Assembly (NCBI GenBank): GCA_021596325.1
Contig: JAKGDA010000007.1
Coordinates: forward strand, 310,001-374,000
Source: Parafenestella ontariensis
Lineage: Eukaryota; Ascomycota; Dothideomycetes; Pleosporales; Cucurbitariaceae
Direction of reading: 5' to 3'
Length of the DNA stretch: 64,000 nt
Part shown: positions 24,878 through 34,205 of the stretch, piece by piece
Layout: each line of letters opens with the position of its first letter
How positions within the stretch are numbered: the stretch's first letter is position 1
Position numbers and translations under genes: made by a program
Notes under the pieces: model-generated
What the model was told of the DNA's origin: nothing
Databases searched by the model: none
Seen by the model: only the letters and a program-made list of their open reading frames with translations

Positions 24878-26644
24878 TCATGCCGCATAGCCAAAGATCC
24901 AAGCAAATGTGTAAATCTTCCAAGCACCACTGACGTTGAGCGAATGGTCGATGCTCTTCGCAAAGCCAGGTAGAAGTGGAGCAAAGCCGATGACGAAGGA
25001 CGCGTATGCTCTCCAGTTCCAGCCGCCGTTGTACCAATAGTTACCACGGTCGGTGTACAATTGATCGACGTCGAGTTTACGTTTCTTGATGAGATAGTAG
25101 TCGCAGACCATCGTTCCAGCGAGAGGACCCAATGAGGCAAGAATAGCCAGACAAAAAGGCGAGCAGTCCGGATGCATTTTTGATGATGTTCCATGGTGTG
25201 GAGATGATGCAGAAGATCGAGATGAAGACAGTAGCCCTGAAGATGTTGATGTACTTCGGAGCCTAGATACGTATAGGTACGAATCAGCATAAGCTTCCGA
25301 GAAGTTTGTCAAGGGTTTCTTACCATGCCAGTGATATCGTTCGAGAAAGGATAAGTGCCAGCCGCAACTTGATTTCCAATGGTCGCAAGGATGAAGGCTG
25401 CAGACACGAAGAACTTCGCAGCACGGGAATCGAACTTGGCAATGACCGCTGGCATGTACCACTCAAACTCGCCCCATATATAGGAGTGGGCGTCGGTAAC
25501 GAAGATAGGTGTAAGAGCACCCAGCGTCCCAATTATTGGGAGAGCAAGGAATTGATGCGGACCCGCGAGCCTATTTTTGGAAAATCGACCGAAATCTGGC
25601 ATGTTGACAGCCAGTGACGAAAGGAGGCCGATAATAACGTTGAGCCCTGTTAGGGCCGAGTACGCAGTATTCATGTAATCGGACTTGATATCGAGCTTCC
25701 CCTTGATTAGAGGACCACCACTAAGCAGCCAATCAGCTTCGTGTTTTGTGCATGGAAGAGTTACTCACCCTTTGTTAACAATGACAGCCCATAGGAATAA
25801 AGCGAAGAAAGTCGGTGGGACCACAACACCCTTGACCCAGAAGAGGATGCGCAGCTTCGAGATGGGCATGAGCGCAAGCGCAGTCTGCATGAACCAGTAC
25901 AGGAACACACAGAGAAGCCCAGCAGCTGCATCGGACTTAATTAAGCGTAGATAAATTTAACGTATTCAGCTTCTTACAGTCTATGCCAGCACCCTCCGAG
26001 AGATGATTCGGGAAGTTGATGAAGCTTGGCCAGATCGCCTCGATGCAGCGTTGTAGAAAGTTGCCAGCTTGTACTGTAAGGATAGCTGTCCACATGAGAG
26101 CGACAAAAGCTAATTCAAGTTAGCAAGAGTTCGCATAGAGATGGGACGGAAGCCTGCCTCGAATACAGATCGCTGGGAATGACCCGTACATGCCAAAGAT
26201 GCTTCGGATGATGACTGGGAAGGGAACCTGAAGATATAAGTCAGTATCCCTGCTTTTTACAGCTCAGTAGACGTTACTAACAGCATAGATAGCGCCCATC
26301 TTGCCTGTCAACGTAATGACTACACTGCAGATTGGCAAAACCGACGAAGACGATAGGTATAGTTTCTCGAGCTGTGAAGCCTAAGGCCATAACGCTGCTC
26401 ACGGTAGAAGCCAGCGGAGGCGCTAACATGTCGCTACACCAATATGCCCAATAATCGATGCCGCCCCATGTCCGTTGCTCGGGAGGGATGGGGTCAAGAT
26501 CTATCTTTGTCAGCTAGGCTATGGGAGGTTGAGTATTTCCGAATAACACATACCTTTGTTAGACCAGCGTGAACCATACTTGCCACTCTCTGCAGGTACC
26601 CTGAGGCGCAAGTGAGGTGCGAGTTTTGCCTTGAGGACGGACAT
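24878..26644 (-). pseudogene. NCS1/FUR-family nucleobase or allantoin-type permease, probably a pseudogene
   Basis: Proposed minus-strand exons are 26644-26554, 26500-26282, 26227-26158, 26109-25978, 25925-25769, 25720-25324 and 25262-24878. The sequence matches fungal Fur-type NCS1 carriers: LDPIPPEQRTWGGIDYWAYW, TLTGKMGAIYA, GNFLQRCIEAIWPSF, LAVNMPDFGRFSKN and GTMVCDYYLIKKRKLDVDQLY. NCS1 proteins are 12-helix plasma-membrane importers of uracil, allantoin, purines and related compounds. Two one-base frameshifts are needed to keep the homology, near 26325-26342 and 25138-25143. With both removed the model is 482 residues. The C-terminus stops at FGYAA, lacking the expected last membrane segment. 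The third intron (26110-26157) has a GC donor. The gene ends 327 bases from the regulator and is divergent from the enzyme at 27392. The substrate is unknown. Confidence 0.72.
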
Positions 26645-27391
26645 GGTGAAGTGTCTTCAGTGCAAGATGGGATGAATGGAAAAGTATCACCCAGGTCTGA
26701 TATACGAAACAAGTAATATTCGCTCTGGACTACTTGCTTTGGGATCCACACAGATACATATGCTTTACAAAATGCTCAGTAGCCATCATCTACATCGTCG
26801 CTGGGGTGGGATATCAGCATTCACATCCAGCTGAGAGATAGGAGCCTACGGCGCACCAAAGCGCTAGTGAGAATGTGAACATGTGCCATAGTATTCTCCA
26901 ATAATACGCAAGATCTAGCGATGGGTCTCGATTCCCCATTGCGGAGTCAAACTTGACAGTTGTAATGGGTAGTTGGAGAGGAAGCATGCCGGTTGGTGCT
27001 GGTTTCCACACGTGAAGCACTAGTTCAGATGTGGCTTAACCTACCCCAGATAACGGATCCTCAATGCCTTCGCGCCGCCGCCCGCCGGAGGCCCGATGCA
27101 TGAGGCGCCTGCGGCCGGCTCTGATGCTGCAATATTTATCTGATATCTATGCGATTGTGAGTGTAGGCAGTGTATTCCTTTTTCACGTCCCTTGCGCCTA
27201 TCTACTGTCTCTTTCTTCTCCCCCTCTTCAGCTGAGCCTGGAGGTATTCGAATCATCCAGACGTCGTTTCTACATCCCTCTTCATCTAGTCTGGAGGTGT
27301 TTGACTCATTCAATCGTGGTTGCTTCACCCCTGAGTTTCGATCACGAAGAACTTAACCCATTGACTTCATCACTTTTGGTGCTGAAGAAAA
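26645..27391. promoter_or_regulatory. Divergent promoter with four GATA-factor sites
   Basis: This intergenic region separates the permease (minus) from the hydrolase fusion (plus). HGATAR sites occur at 26836-26841 (AGATAG), 27048-27053 (AGATAA), 27136-27141 (AGATAA on the minus strand) and 27198-27203 (AGATAG on the minus strand). AreA/NIT2-type GATA factors activate nitrogen-scavenging genes through such sites. No other gene is seen. Confidence 0.5.
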
Positions 27392-29599
27392 ATGGCCAAG
27401 TCAACATTGGCTCCGTCGATGCTGTCCTTTGATGCAAAGCCATATGCCTTCAAGTTCCCTTTGGAGAAGACAGCCCTTCTCATCATCGACATGCAGCGAG
27501 ACTTTCTTCTTGCTAAGGGCTTCGGCGAGATACAGGGAGGCAACCTTGAGGCTGTACAGGCGTCGATTGCTCCCACAAAGAAGCTTCTCGAAGCATGTCG
27601 GAACGCTGGAATGACGATCGTTCACACGAGGGAGGGGCATAAGCCAGATCTTTCGGATTGTCCTTCATCAAAACTGGTCAGACAATCAGCTGCACCAGGA
27701 AATACACAACACAAGTTGGTCATTGGCGATAAGGGGGAGCTCGGTCGATTGCTCACCCGAGGAGCGTATGGGCACGACATCGTTGACGAACTGAGACCTC
27801 TTCCCGGAGAAGTCGTAATCGACAAACCCGGTAAGGGATCATTCTGGAACACCACAATCCTCCACCAACTAAAAGCACGACCTATTACGCATCTCATCGT
27901 ATCGGGAGTTACAACAGAATGTTGCTTCGCTACCACGATTCGAGAAGCGAATGATCGCGGCTTTGAGTGCTGTGGCATCGAGGAAGCAACAAGTGGATAT
28001 CACGATGCGTGTTTCAAGAAATCGACGCTAGATATGATACATTGGTCACAAGGGCTATTTGGGTTTATTGGTAACTTACAGCCACTTCTGAATGTCCTCG
28101 CGCCCTTGTCGAGCAGGACCTCCGATGTTGGGTCGACACCACCACAGACTCCGCCGGCTTTTGATGGCGATTTGACAATACCGAGCTTACATGAAGCCTA
28201 CAAGAATGGACTTTCTCCTGTGACCGTGGTCGATGCTCTCTATGATAAGATCGAAGCGTACAAGAGCATCGACCCAGCGGTATGGATATATCTCGAGTCG
28301 AGAGAGAACGCCCTTGACGCCGCGAGGAAGCTCACAACTAGATTTCCTGATCGTAACGCACTACCACCGCTCTTCGGCATTCCGTTCAGTGTAAAAGACT
28401 CAATAGACGTTGCAGGAATTAGCACGACAACCGCCTGTCCTCCACTAGCTCACGTGCCCTCTGCGTCCGCTGTAGTGTACGACAAGGTCATCTCCGAGGG
28501 CGCCCTGTTCATTGGCAAAGCCAACCTCGATCAGCTTGCTACAGGTTTGGTCGGGTGTCGCAGCCCGTATGGCACCACCCACTCAGTTTACCACAAAGAC
28601 TACATCAGTGGCGGGTCAAGCAGTGGCAGCGCAGTTTCCGTAGGTGCGAATCTCGTCTCCTTTTCTCTAGCCACGGACACAGCTGGATCGGGAAGAGTAC
28701 CGGCAGGGTTCAATGGCATTGTCGGCTACAAGCCCACACGCGGTACGATATCATTCCGTGGTGTGACGCCCGCCTGTTTGTCACTGGACTGCATAGCGCT
28801 GAGCACCAAGACTGTGTCCGATGCCCGAACAATATGGCAGCTCCTCGAAGGCCACGACCCGCTAGATCCCTACGCCAAACCCGAGATTGCTTTTGAGCGA
28901 CACATCAACAGCATTGGCCCTCAATCCGAAACCTTTAAGTTCGGCATCCCACCTCCGACAGCATTGGCAATCTGCTCCCTCCCCACCCGCAGAATGTTCA
29001 ACGAAACGATAGCAAAGCTACAAAAGCTCGGCGGAGTCCTCACACCCATCGACTGGTCACCCTTCCAAAAAGCCGGCCAACTACTCTACGACGGGACATT
29101 CGTGTCTGAACGCCTAGCTTCGCTGCCAGACGACTTCCTAGACAAGAACCGCTCCGCCCTGCACCCCGTCATTGCACAACTCATGGACGCCGTTGTGAAT
29201 CGGAAAAGCTCAGCTGTCGACGCGTACCGAGACATGCAAGCCAAAGTGCTATATACGCGACAAGCAGAGCAAGTCTTCGCCTACTCCGCTGCCGGGGTGG
29301 ATGTTGTAGTTGTACCCACCACACCGACACATTGGAGGATTGATGAAGTGCTTGCTGATCCTATCAAGAAGAATAGTGTCTTGGGTGAGTTTACGCATTT
29401 CGGTAATGTGCTGGACTTGTGTGGTGTTGCTGTGCCGGCTGGCACGTATCCTATCTCTGAATTCAGTGGAAAGGAGAAAGATGAGGGCGTGTTGCCGTTT
29501 AGTGTCACCTTCTTGAGCGGTTCGAGGCTTGATGCTGAGATGCTGGAGATAGCAAGACGGTTTGAGGAGAGCGTAAGGGTCGAGACTGCGAGGGCATGA
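27392..29599 (+). CDS. Biuret hydrolase-like / allophanate hydrolase-like fusion protein
   Basis: A single open exon of 735 residues. Residues 1-235 form an isochorismatase-like cysteine hydrolase with the family's Asp-Lys-Cys triad: D33 (IIDMQRDF), probably K145 (VIDKPGKGSF) and C178 (GVTTECCFATTIREA). Residues 255-735 form an amidase-signature domain: K335 (GIPFSVKDSIDVAG), the Ser cluster S409-S411 (SGGSSSGSAV) and S433 (DTAGSGRVPAGF). The following block, GYKPTRGTISFRGVTPACLS then LDC, resembles bacterial allophanate hydrolase AtzF. Known biochemistry: biuret hydrolases of the first family make allophanate, which the second family cleaves to ammonia and CO2. I infer a two-step biuret-degrading enzyme. 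The C-terminal accessory domain of many allophanate hydrolases is absent. Ureidoacrylate, triuret or another ureide could be the true first substrate. The start at 27392 gives a normal N-terminus before the first strand. Confidence 0.82.
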   Translation: MAKSTLAPSMLSFDAKPYAFKFPLEKTALLIIDMQRDFLLAKGFGEIQGGNLEAVQASIAPTKKLLEACRNAGMTIVHTREGHKPDLSDCPSSKLVRQSAAPGNTQHKLVIGDKGELGRLLTRGAYGHDIVDELRPLPGEVVIDKPGKGSFWNTTILHQLKARPITHLIVSGVTTECCFATTIREANDRGFECCGIEEATSGYHDACFKKSTLDMIHWSQGLFGFIGNLQPLLNVLAPLSSRTSDVGSTPPQTPPAFDGDLTIPSLHEAYKNGLSPVTVVDALYDKIEAYKSIDPAVWIYLESRENALDAARKLTTRFPDRNALPPLFGIPFSVKDSIDVAGISTTTACPPLAHVPSASAVVYDKVISEGALFIGKANLDQLATGLVGCRSPYGTTHSVYHKDYISGGSSSGSAVSVGANLVSFSLATDTAGSGRVPAGFNGIVGYKPTRGTISFRGVTPACLSLDCIALSTKTVSDARTIWQLLEGHDPLDPYAKPEIAFERHINSIGPQSETFKFGIPPPTALAICSLPTRRMFNETIAKLQKLGGVLTPIDWSPFQKAGQLLYDGTFVSERLASLPDDFLDKNRSALHPVIAQLMDAVVNRKSSAVDAYRDMQAKVLYTRQAEQVFAYSAAGVDVVVVPTTPTHWRIDEVLADPIKKNSVLGEFTHFGNVLDLCGVAVPAGTYPISEFSGKEKDEGVLPFSVTFLSGSRLDAEMLEIARRFEESVRVETARA

Positions 29600-29867
29600 G
29601 CGCCTGTTAGAAGTATCTCTATCGAGTACATAGTTTTATAATTTTAGCATTGCATAGTACCAGGATATAACGATGGTCTTGACTCTTTCACCTATCATAC
29701 CAAGTTCATGCATTATATTCCTGATAGTCTCTCGCCGAACCCCTTCGATACAGCCCTGTTGCTCTTTTGCCTCCCTATTCACCACTCACCCTCACCCTTC
29801 CCACAACAACGCGCACTCACACATATATATTAAACAAACCCTCACAACTCCATCAAACAATCTCAAA
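29600..29867. other. 3' flank of the hydrolase fusion and 5' flank of the tRNA
   Basis: No gene is seen. A TATATATTAAA-like stretch about 35-45 bases upstream of the tRNA could aid Pol III initiation. Confidence 0.35.
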
Positions 29868-30062
29868 GGACACATGGCCTAGTGGTAAGGCGCCCGCACC
29901 CAATGGCACTAAGCCGCGCCCGGCACAAGCAAGTCGCGCGCGCAACCAGAACCCATTCCAGCTATATCCAGTTAACAGCAAGCTCTCCAGCTCTCAAGCT
30001 TTGACCAGTGCCGCCGGGTGGGGTGATGCGGGAGATTGCAGGTTCGAGTCCTGCTGTGTCCA
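29868..30062 (+). tRNA. tRNA gene with long intron, probably tRNA-Trp(CCA)
   Basis: The acceptor stem GGACACA pairs with TGTGTCC (30055-30061), with discriminator A at 30062. The D arm is GCCT-AGTGGTA-AGGC, the anticodon stem CCCGC (29893-29897) with GCGGG (30028-30032), and the T arm GCAGG-TTCGAGT-CCTGC. The A box TGGCCTAGTGG and B box GGTTCGAGTCC fit the Pol III consensus, and a TTTTT terminator follows at about 30066. The intron is inferred as 29904-30026 (123 bases). The bases ACCC (29898-29901) pair with GGGT (30021-30024), leaving a three-base bulge GAT before the anticodon stem, which places the 3' cut after 30026. The loop would read ACCCAAT, giving anticodon CCA (Trp), but position 33 would be C instead of the near-universal U. 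Isotype is therefore uncertain, and a pseudogene is possible. Confidence 0.75.
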
Positions 30063-30393
30063 ATCTTTTTGTTTTTTAATTCTGTATCTCGGTTTGGGAT
30101 GTAAATTTTTGGAAGAAGATGGTGGAGAGGGGTGGGAGGTGGTAGCAAGTAGGAGTCGTCAGTGTACAAGCCACCGATCAGGTCTTGCTTTATCACATAC
30201 GGCAGTGTGTATCCAGGCAGAAGAACGGATTCAAGATAGCACGGCATTTGTTTACAAGCGGTTTCCCATACTATACACTATAGAAGCTGTTCATTTTTCA
30301 CCCTCGTAACGCCAACGCTGATGATAGAAGTCACATAATCTCCAATCCCTAACCACTTGATACCCCACCTACCTCTTAAAGCCCCCTGTGAGT
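30063..30393. other. Intergenic region between tRNA and PAF1
   Basis: It starts with the Pol III terminator T runs. The rest is the 3' flank of the minus-strand PAF1 gene. No gene is seen. Confidence 0.4.
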
Positions 30394-31807
30394 TCAGGTC
30401 TCCACCCCCTCAGCCCTCCGTCTAAATAGCTCCCTCCTCTCCGCCTCACCACCTGGCTCCCGTCCCGCAGCCTCGATAACATCCACCTTCTGCTCCTCGC
30501 CGACCAAGTCGACGCGACCCGGCCGTCTCGGCCTAATGCTCGTCTTTTGAATAATGGGGTAAAAGTATGCGGCCTTCTGCAACTTTGTATCTCTCAGCCT
30601 CTCTTGCGTATGCTTCTCCGGGTCATGCAGAGCGAGGGCAACGACGTCGCCATAAGTATCGTGCGGGTCGCCCACTTGTTGCGAGGTTTCGTAAGTGCGG
30701 ATATTTTCGTACTTGAAGCATTTCCGCGGTTGACCTTCATCGTCTTCGGCAATGTCAAAGTCGATGTCTGCATCGTTGGTAGGGTCGTGGGTTGTGAAGT
30801 TGCGTTTGATGCCGTGCACCTTGTCTTTGCTTGCGGGTAGGAAGAACTCGAACTGGTAGCGCGGGATAGGTACCGGAGCTGTGGGATCCGTCTTGTGCGC
30901 TTCTCGCTCTTGCATGTACAGGTCTTGATCTTGTATCGTCTGACCGGCTGGGCGCAGGAATGCGACATCAAGACGGGGGTCGTAGGAGGGGTCGAGAGGG
31001 TTGTTGATTGGCGGCGCTGTGAATTTGAAGACCATGTATCCACCAGTGTCCGGCGTAGCGTCCCAGTCTGGCAGAAGCGGGTACGAATCAAGGAGTTTGA
31101 GGTTGGGGTTCCTGGGGTTCTTGGGCTTGTTCCACGCTTGTCGCTCTTCAGCTGTTGTCTCTGCTGCCCTGAGATTCTCTGCACTGTCCTGTCCATTGTA
31201 CGCGTCTGCCGGATAGGCAATGTTGAAGCCCTTGAGTATGTGTCTGGCGATGTTTACCGGGTCGTCCAGAGAGGTCTCGGCCGCTTTCCGCTTCCTTCGA
31301 AGGCGCATCGTGTTCGTCGAACTACTAGATTCGAATTTCGATCCGCCCGTCGTGCTCGAGGTGACATATTCGGTTCGTCGCAGGAAGGTAATACTGGTAG
31401 CATTGGTGTTTGCTTTTCCAAGTGCATTGGGCGGTCGCATCAGCGCCCTGTCGGCAGCATGCAATGGCGGGGGTTGTGGCATTGCCTGGATAGCTGTGTA
31501 GCGCGTTAGAAGCTGAAAGAAACAGGCGTGTTAGCTGCTCTCTCGTACCAGACTCGTCGCCATCGAAGACCTTTGGAATGCCGACCAAGTCGATGGGCAT
31601 CCCCAGCTCAGCATCCGCCTCGATATTCAGCGGCTGCTCACGCGCGAGCCTGGAGGCAAACCCTGCGGAAGTGTATTGTCCGCTTGAAAGACCGGTGTTT
31701 GGGATATCGAGGAGCTTGGGTGGACATGGCGGCGGAGGTAGCGCGTTGGAGTATCTGATCTTCGCAATATAGTCCTGATGGACGACGGGTCGCGCGGAGG
31801 AGCTCAT
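30394..31807 (-). CDS. PAF1: RNA polymerase II-associated factor Paf1
   Basis: Proposed exons are 31807-31549 and 31493-30394, giving 452 residues. The acceptor at CTACACAG gives the junction FDGDES/AIQAM, matching the fungal family; an earlier acceptor in the same stretch gives the wrong frame. The N-terminus (VVHQDYIAKIRYSNALPPPP, then CPPKLLDIPNTGL and IEADAELGMPIDL) and the body (FLRRTEYVTSS, HILKGFNIAYPADAY, KNPRNPNLKLLDSYPLLPD, YVFKF-like YMVFKFTAPP) are typical of Paf1. The protein is the core of the nuclear Paf1 complex that couples transcript elongation to H2B ubiquitination and H3K4/K79 methylation. The usual long acidic C-terminal tail is short here; the protein ends in a basic stretch after RPRRPGRVDLVGEE. 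Confidence 0.92.
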
Positions 31808-32386
31808 CGCGTTGTCTGTCTGTTCGAAGCTCGTGGAGGAGTGGACGTGTGCGCGCTTTCAGACTCGCTCAAAGAAAGTTGAAGGAGAGCTCGACATGGC
31901 GCGCGCCGGAAAATCGATCCACCTCGCCGCGCCAAGACCCCCGTTGACGCCGCCCTGCGCAGCGCTCTTTCACCTCATGGCTTAATTTGAGACTCTGAAA
32001 GCGCCCAGTGAGTGCTCAGGCGGATTTCCTAGCAGGAACTTGCTTGTTGAGCCGTCACGCAGCTTTCGAGCTCATGTCTCATTGGAACACGAGCGTCAGG
32101 CATTCAATGTAACGACCGTGATAGTTATTATGTAAAGTAATTCTAAGAAAGACCCCCCATATATACACAAACATCTCTGCCACCCATTACCAGGGGTCTT
32201 TACTTTCTAGAAGTCGTTTGAACGGAGGCCTGCCGTTACACCCTCTACCCAAACGCCGGCTCCAACTCTCCTCAAAAAATGGAGCTTCAAAGGCGAGCAA
32301 TTCCGAGATGGCTAAAACCATCTGATCGTGAACAGCTTCATGGCCTTGATGGACACTTTTCCATATACATGCATGACACCGCTAAT
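31808..32386. promoter_or_regulatory. PAF1 upstream region and ERG25 3' flank
   Basis: No gene is seen. It should contain the PAF1 promoter (minus strand) and the ERG25 3' UTR. Confidence 0.4.
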
Positions 32387-33405
32387 TTACTGGGCCTTCC
32401 TGAGCTTCGCCATCTTCCTCTCCCTCCTCTTCTTGGAGGCCTCGGCGCCGGCCTCAGTGTCAAGAACAAAGTCCCACCACCTGAAGCTGCTAGCGTAGTT
32501 TCCAATGAACTTCTCATGGTGAACATCGTGATGCTCAGCGCCAGCCCAGAAGGGCAGGAAGTGGTGCAGACTCCAGGGGAACTCGTAGCCGCTGTGCGCG
32601 TCGATAGCCTGGAACACACGGAATATGATCCACGTGTACATGGTCAAGATGTGAAGATCCTTGGTGACGGCGCACCACAGAATGGGGACACCGACAGTTC
32701 CAAACCCAAGGACCATGACCTCGATAGGCGAGGCGTATTCAGCGGCGAGACCGAATGGAGCTGAGTACTGGTGGTGGATCTTGTGGATGTTCTTGTAGAG
32801 GAAGGGGCTTGCGTGCATGAGGCGATGGGCCCAGTAGTGCCAGGCATCCTCCATGACAAAGAAGATGGCGACCTGGTAGGCCATCTTGAACAAGCTAGGG
32901 AATGGCACCGAGGTCTCGAGGCCGAAGTACTGGCACATGGGGTGGAAGAGCCAGATCTGAGGGAGCTCGACGGTAAAATGAGAGAGGAGGACGAGGAGCG
33001 CGCATTGCGTCTGTTCCCAGGCTGTGGGGATTTTGTCCTGCTTGCCGTTAGCTATCGTCGTGCCGCTGGTCGCACCCATCCAGACGTACCTGTTGAATCT
33101 TGTACCGCCTGAAATACGGGATGGTGTCGATTATAATCCACGGCAGCGATCGGCCAAAGTAGAAGGCCTCGTGGACGAAAAAGGACATGATGCCCGTCGC
33201 CAAGACGTCGTTGCCCATCCAAGTGTACCATGCGAGCCACATCTTCTCGAAGTGGTTGAGCTGGACATTGTACTTGGAGATCTCTTCGAAGGAGCCCCAG
33301 TACGTGTCCTGCGCCATTGGCGTCAGGATGGCGGTGGAATTCCTGGCGCAGCTGTTAGCACCTGGGGTATTCGCCTTGGGCGCGGAGCTTATCGGGGACG
33401 TACAT
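32387..33405 (-). CDS. ERG25: C-4 methylsterol oxidase (Erg25)
   Basis: Proposed exons are 33405-33404, 33342-33090 and 33037-32387, giving 301 residues. Exon 1 contributes only the first two bases of the start codon: AT, a 61-base GTACGT...CAG intron, then G, giving M-N-S-T as in relatives I know. An in-frame ATG at 33317 could start a protein nine residues shorter. The fatty acid hydroxylase superfamily histidine boxes are present (HRLMH, HKIHH, HHDVHH), with WLFHPM, EDAWHYWAHR and several hydrophobic membrane segments. Erg25 is an ER di-iron enzyme that oxidises the C-4 methyl groups of 4,4-dimethylzymosterol in ergosterol synthesis, working with Erg26 and Erg27. Two CCAAT boxes lie upstream (near 33695 and 33720). 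Confidence 0.93.
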
Positions 33406-34200
33406 TTTGCCTGCTCGCGATAACAAAAAACGACAAACTATGCGCACTTCGCGATGGAAGGGAAGGCTGCAGCGGAGTTGCAGCGGAGGGAGGAGGGAGG
33501 ATGGAGGATGAGAGGCCGTGGCGATTGGCGTGGTGCGGTGAAGAAGAAGAAGGTGCACAGGAGGCGAGTTAAATTGGAGAATGTTGACGCTCTGATCTGC
33601 GTTCGCACCACTTTGGCAGCTCAGGGACAAGTCGGTTCCGGGTGGAGGCTAGGGTGGATACGCAGCTAGTGCCTGCCGAGCTTTTGTCTGGAACCAATTA
33701 GCCACGGTTCTATACCTCGATTGGTTTCACCGCCTTCCGCTGCGTGGGCACATTTTTGCGGCTGCGGATTCAGAGATGCCGGATCACACCAGCGGCACTC
33801 TGCAGCAACTCTATCGACCAGTTTGTCATGTCACCGTGAACCCACCACGCCGATGATGCCGCTATAGCTCACTAACTCCCCCCGCCCTCGCGCCCATGTC
33901 GGACCATCTTCGTGGCCCTTGCGGCCGTGTTTCTGCGCTTTAGGGTGGCAAACGTGACGCGGCAAGTCAACTGCGCCGCCAAGCCCTAGTCGCTAGACTG
34001 ACGAGCTCGACAAGCGAGGGAAAACTTCATGTAACCTATGCTCCTGATACTTCGAGGACCTCCTACCGGAATAAAGAAAATAGGGCTTCAACCTGGCGTG
34101 CGCACGCCCTGTACCTAGGTATGAGATATCTACTGACGAGCATTAGGTAAAAGAGACTGGAAAAAACATAAAAACATGTAAAAAGTACATTAATTGAACA
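33406..34200. promoter_or_regulatory. ERG25 upstream region
   Basis: The ERG25 promoter lies here, with CCAAT on the plus strand near 33695 and on the minus strand at 33720-33724. The rest, including an AT-rich stretch at 34130-34200, holds no gene I can support. Confidence 0.4.
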
Positions 34201-34205
34201 TCGCT

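Noticed and set aside
29767..30309. 180-residue plus-strand frame over the tRNA
   Set aside because: It spans tRNA arms and Pol III boxes; the tRNA explains the sequence better.
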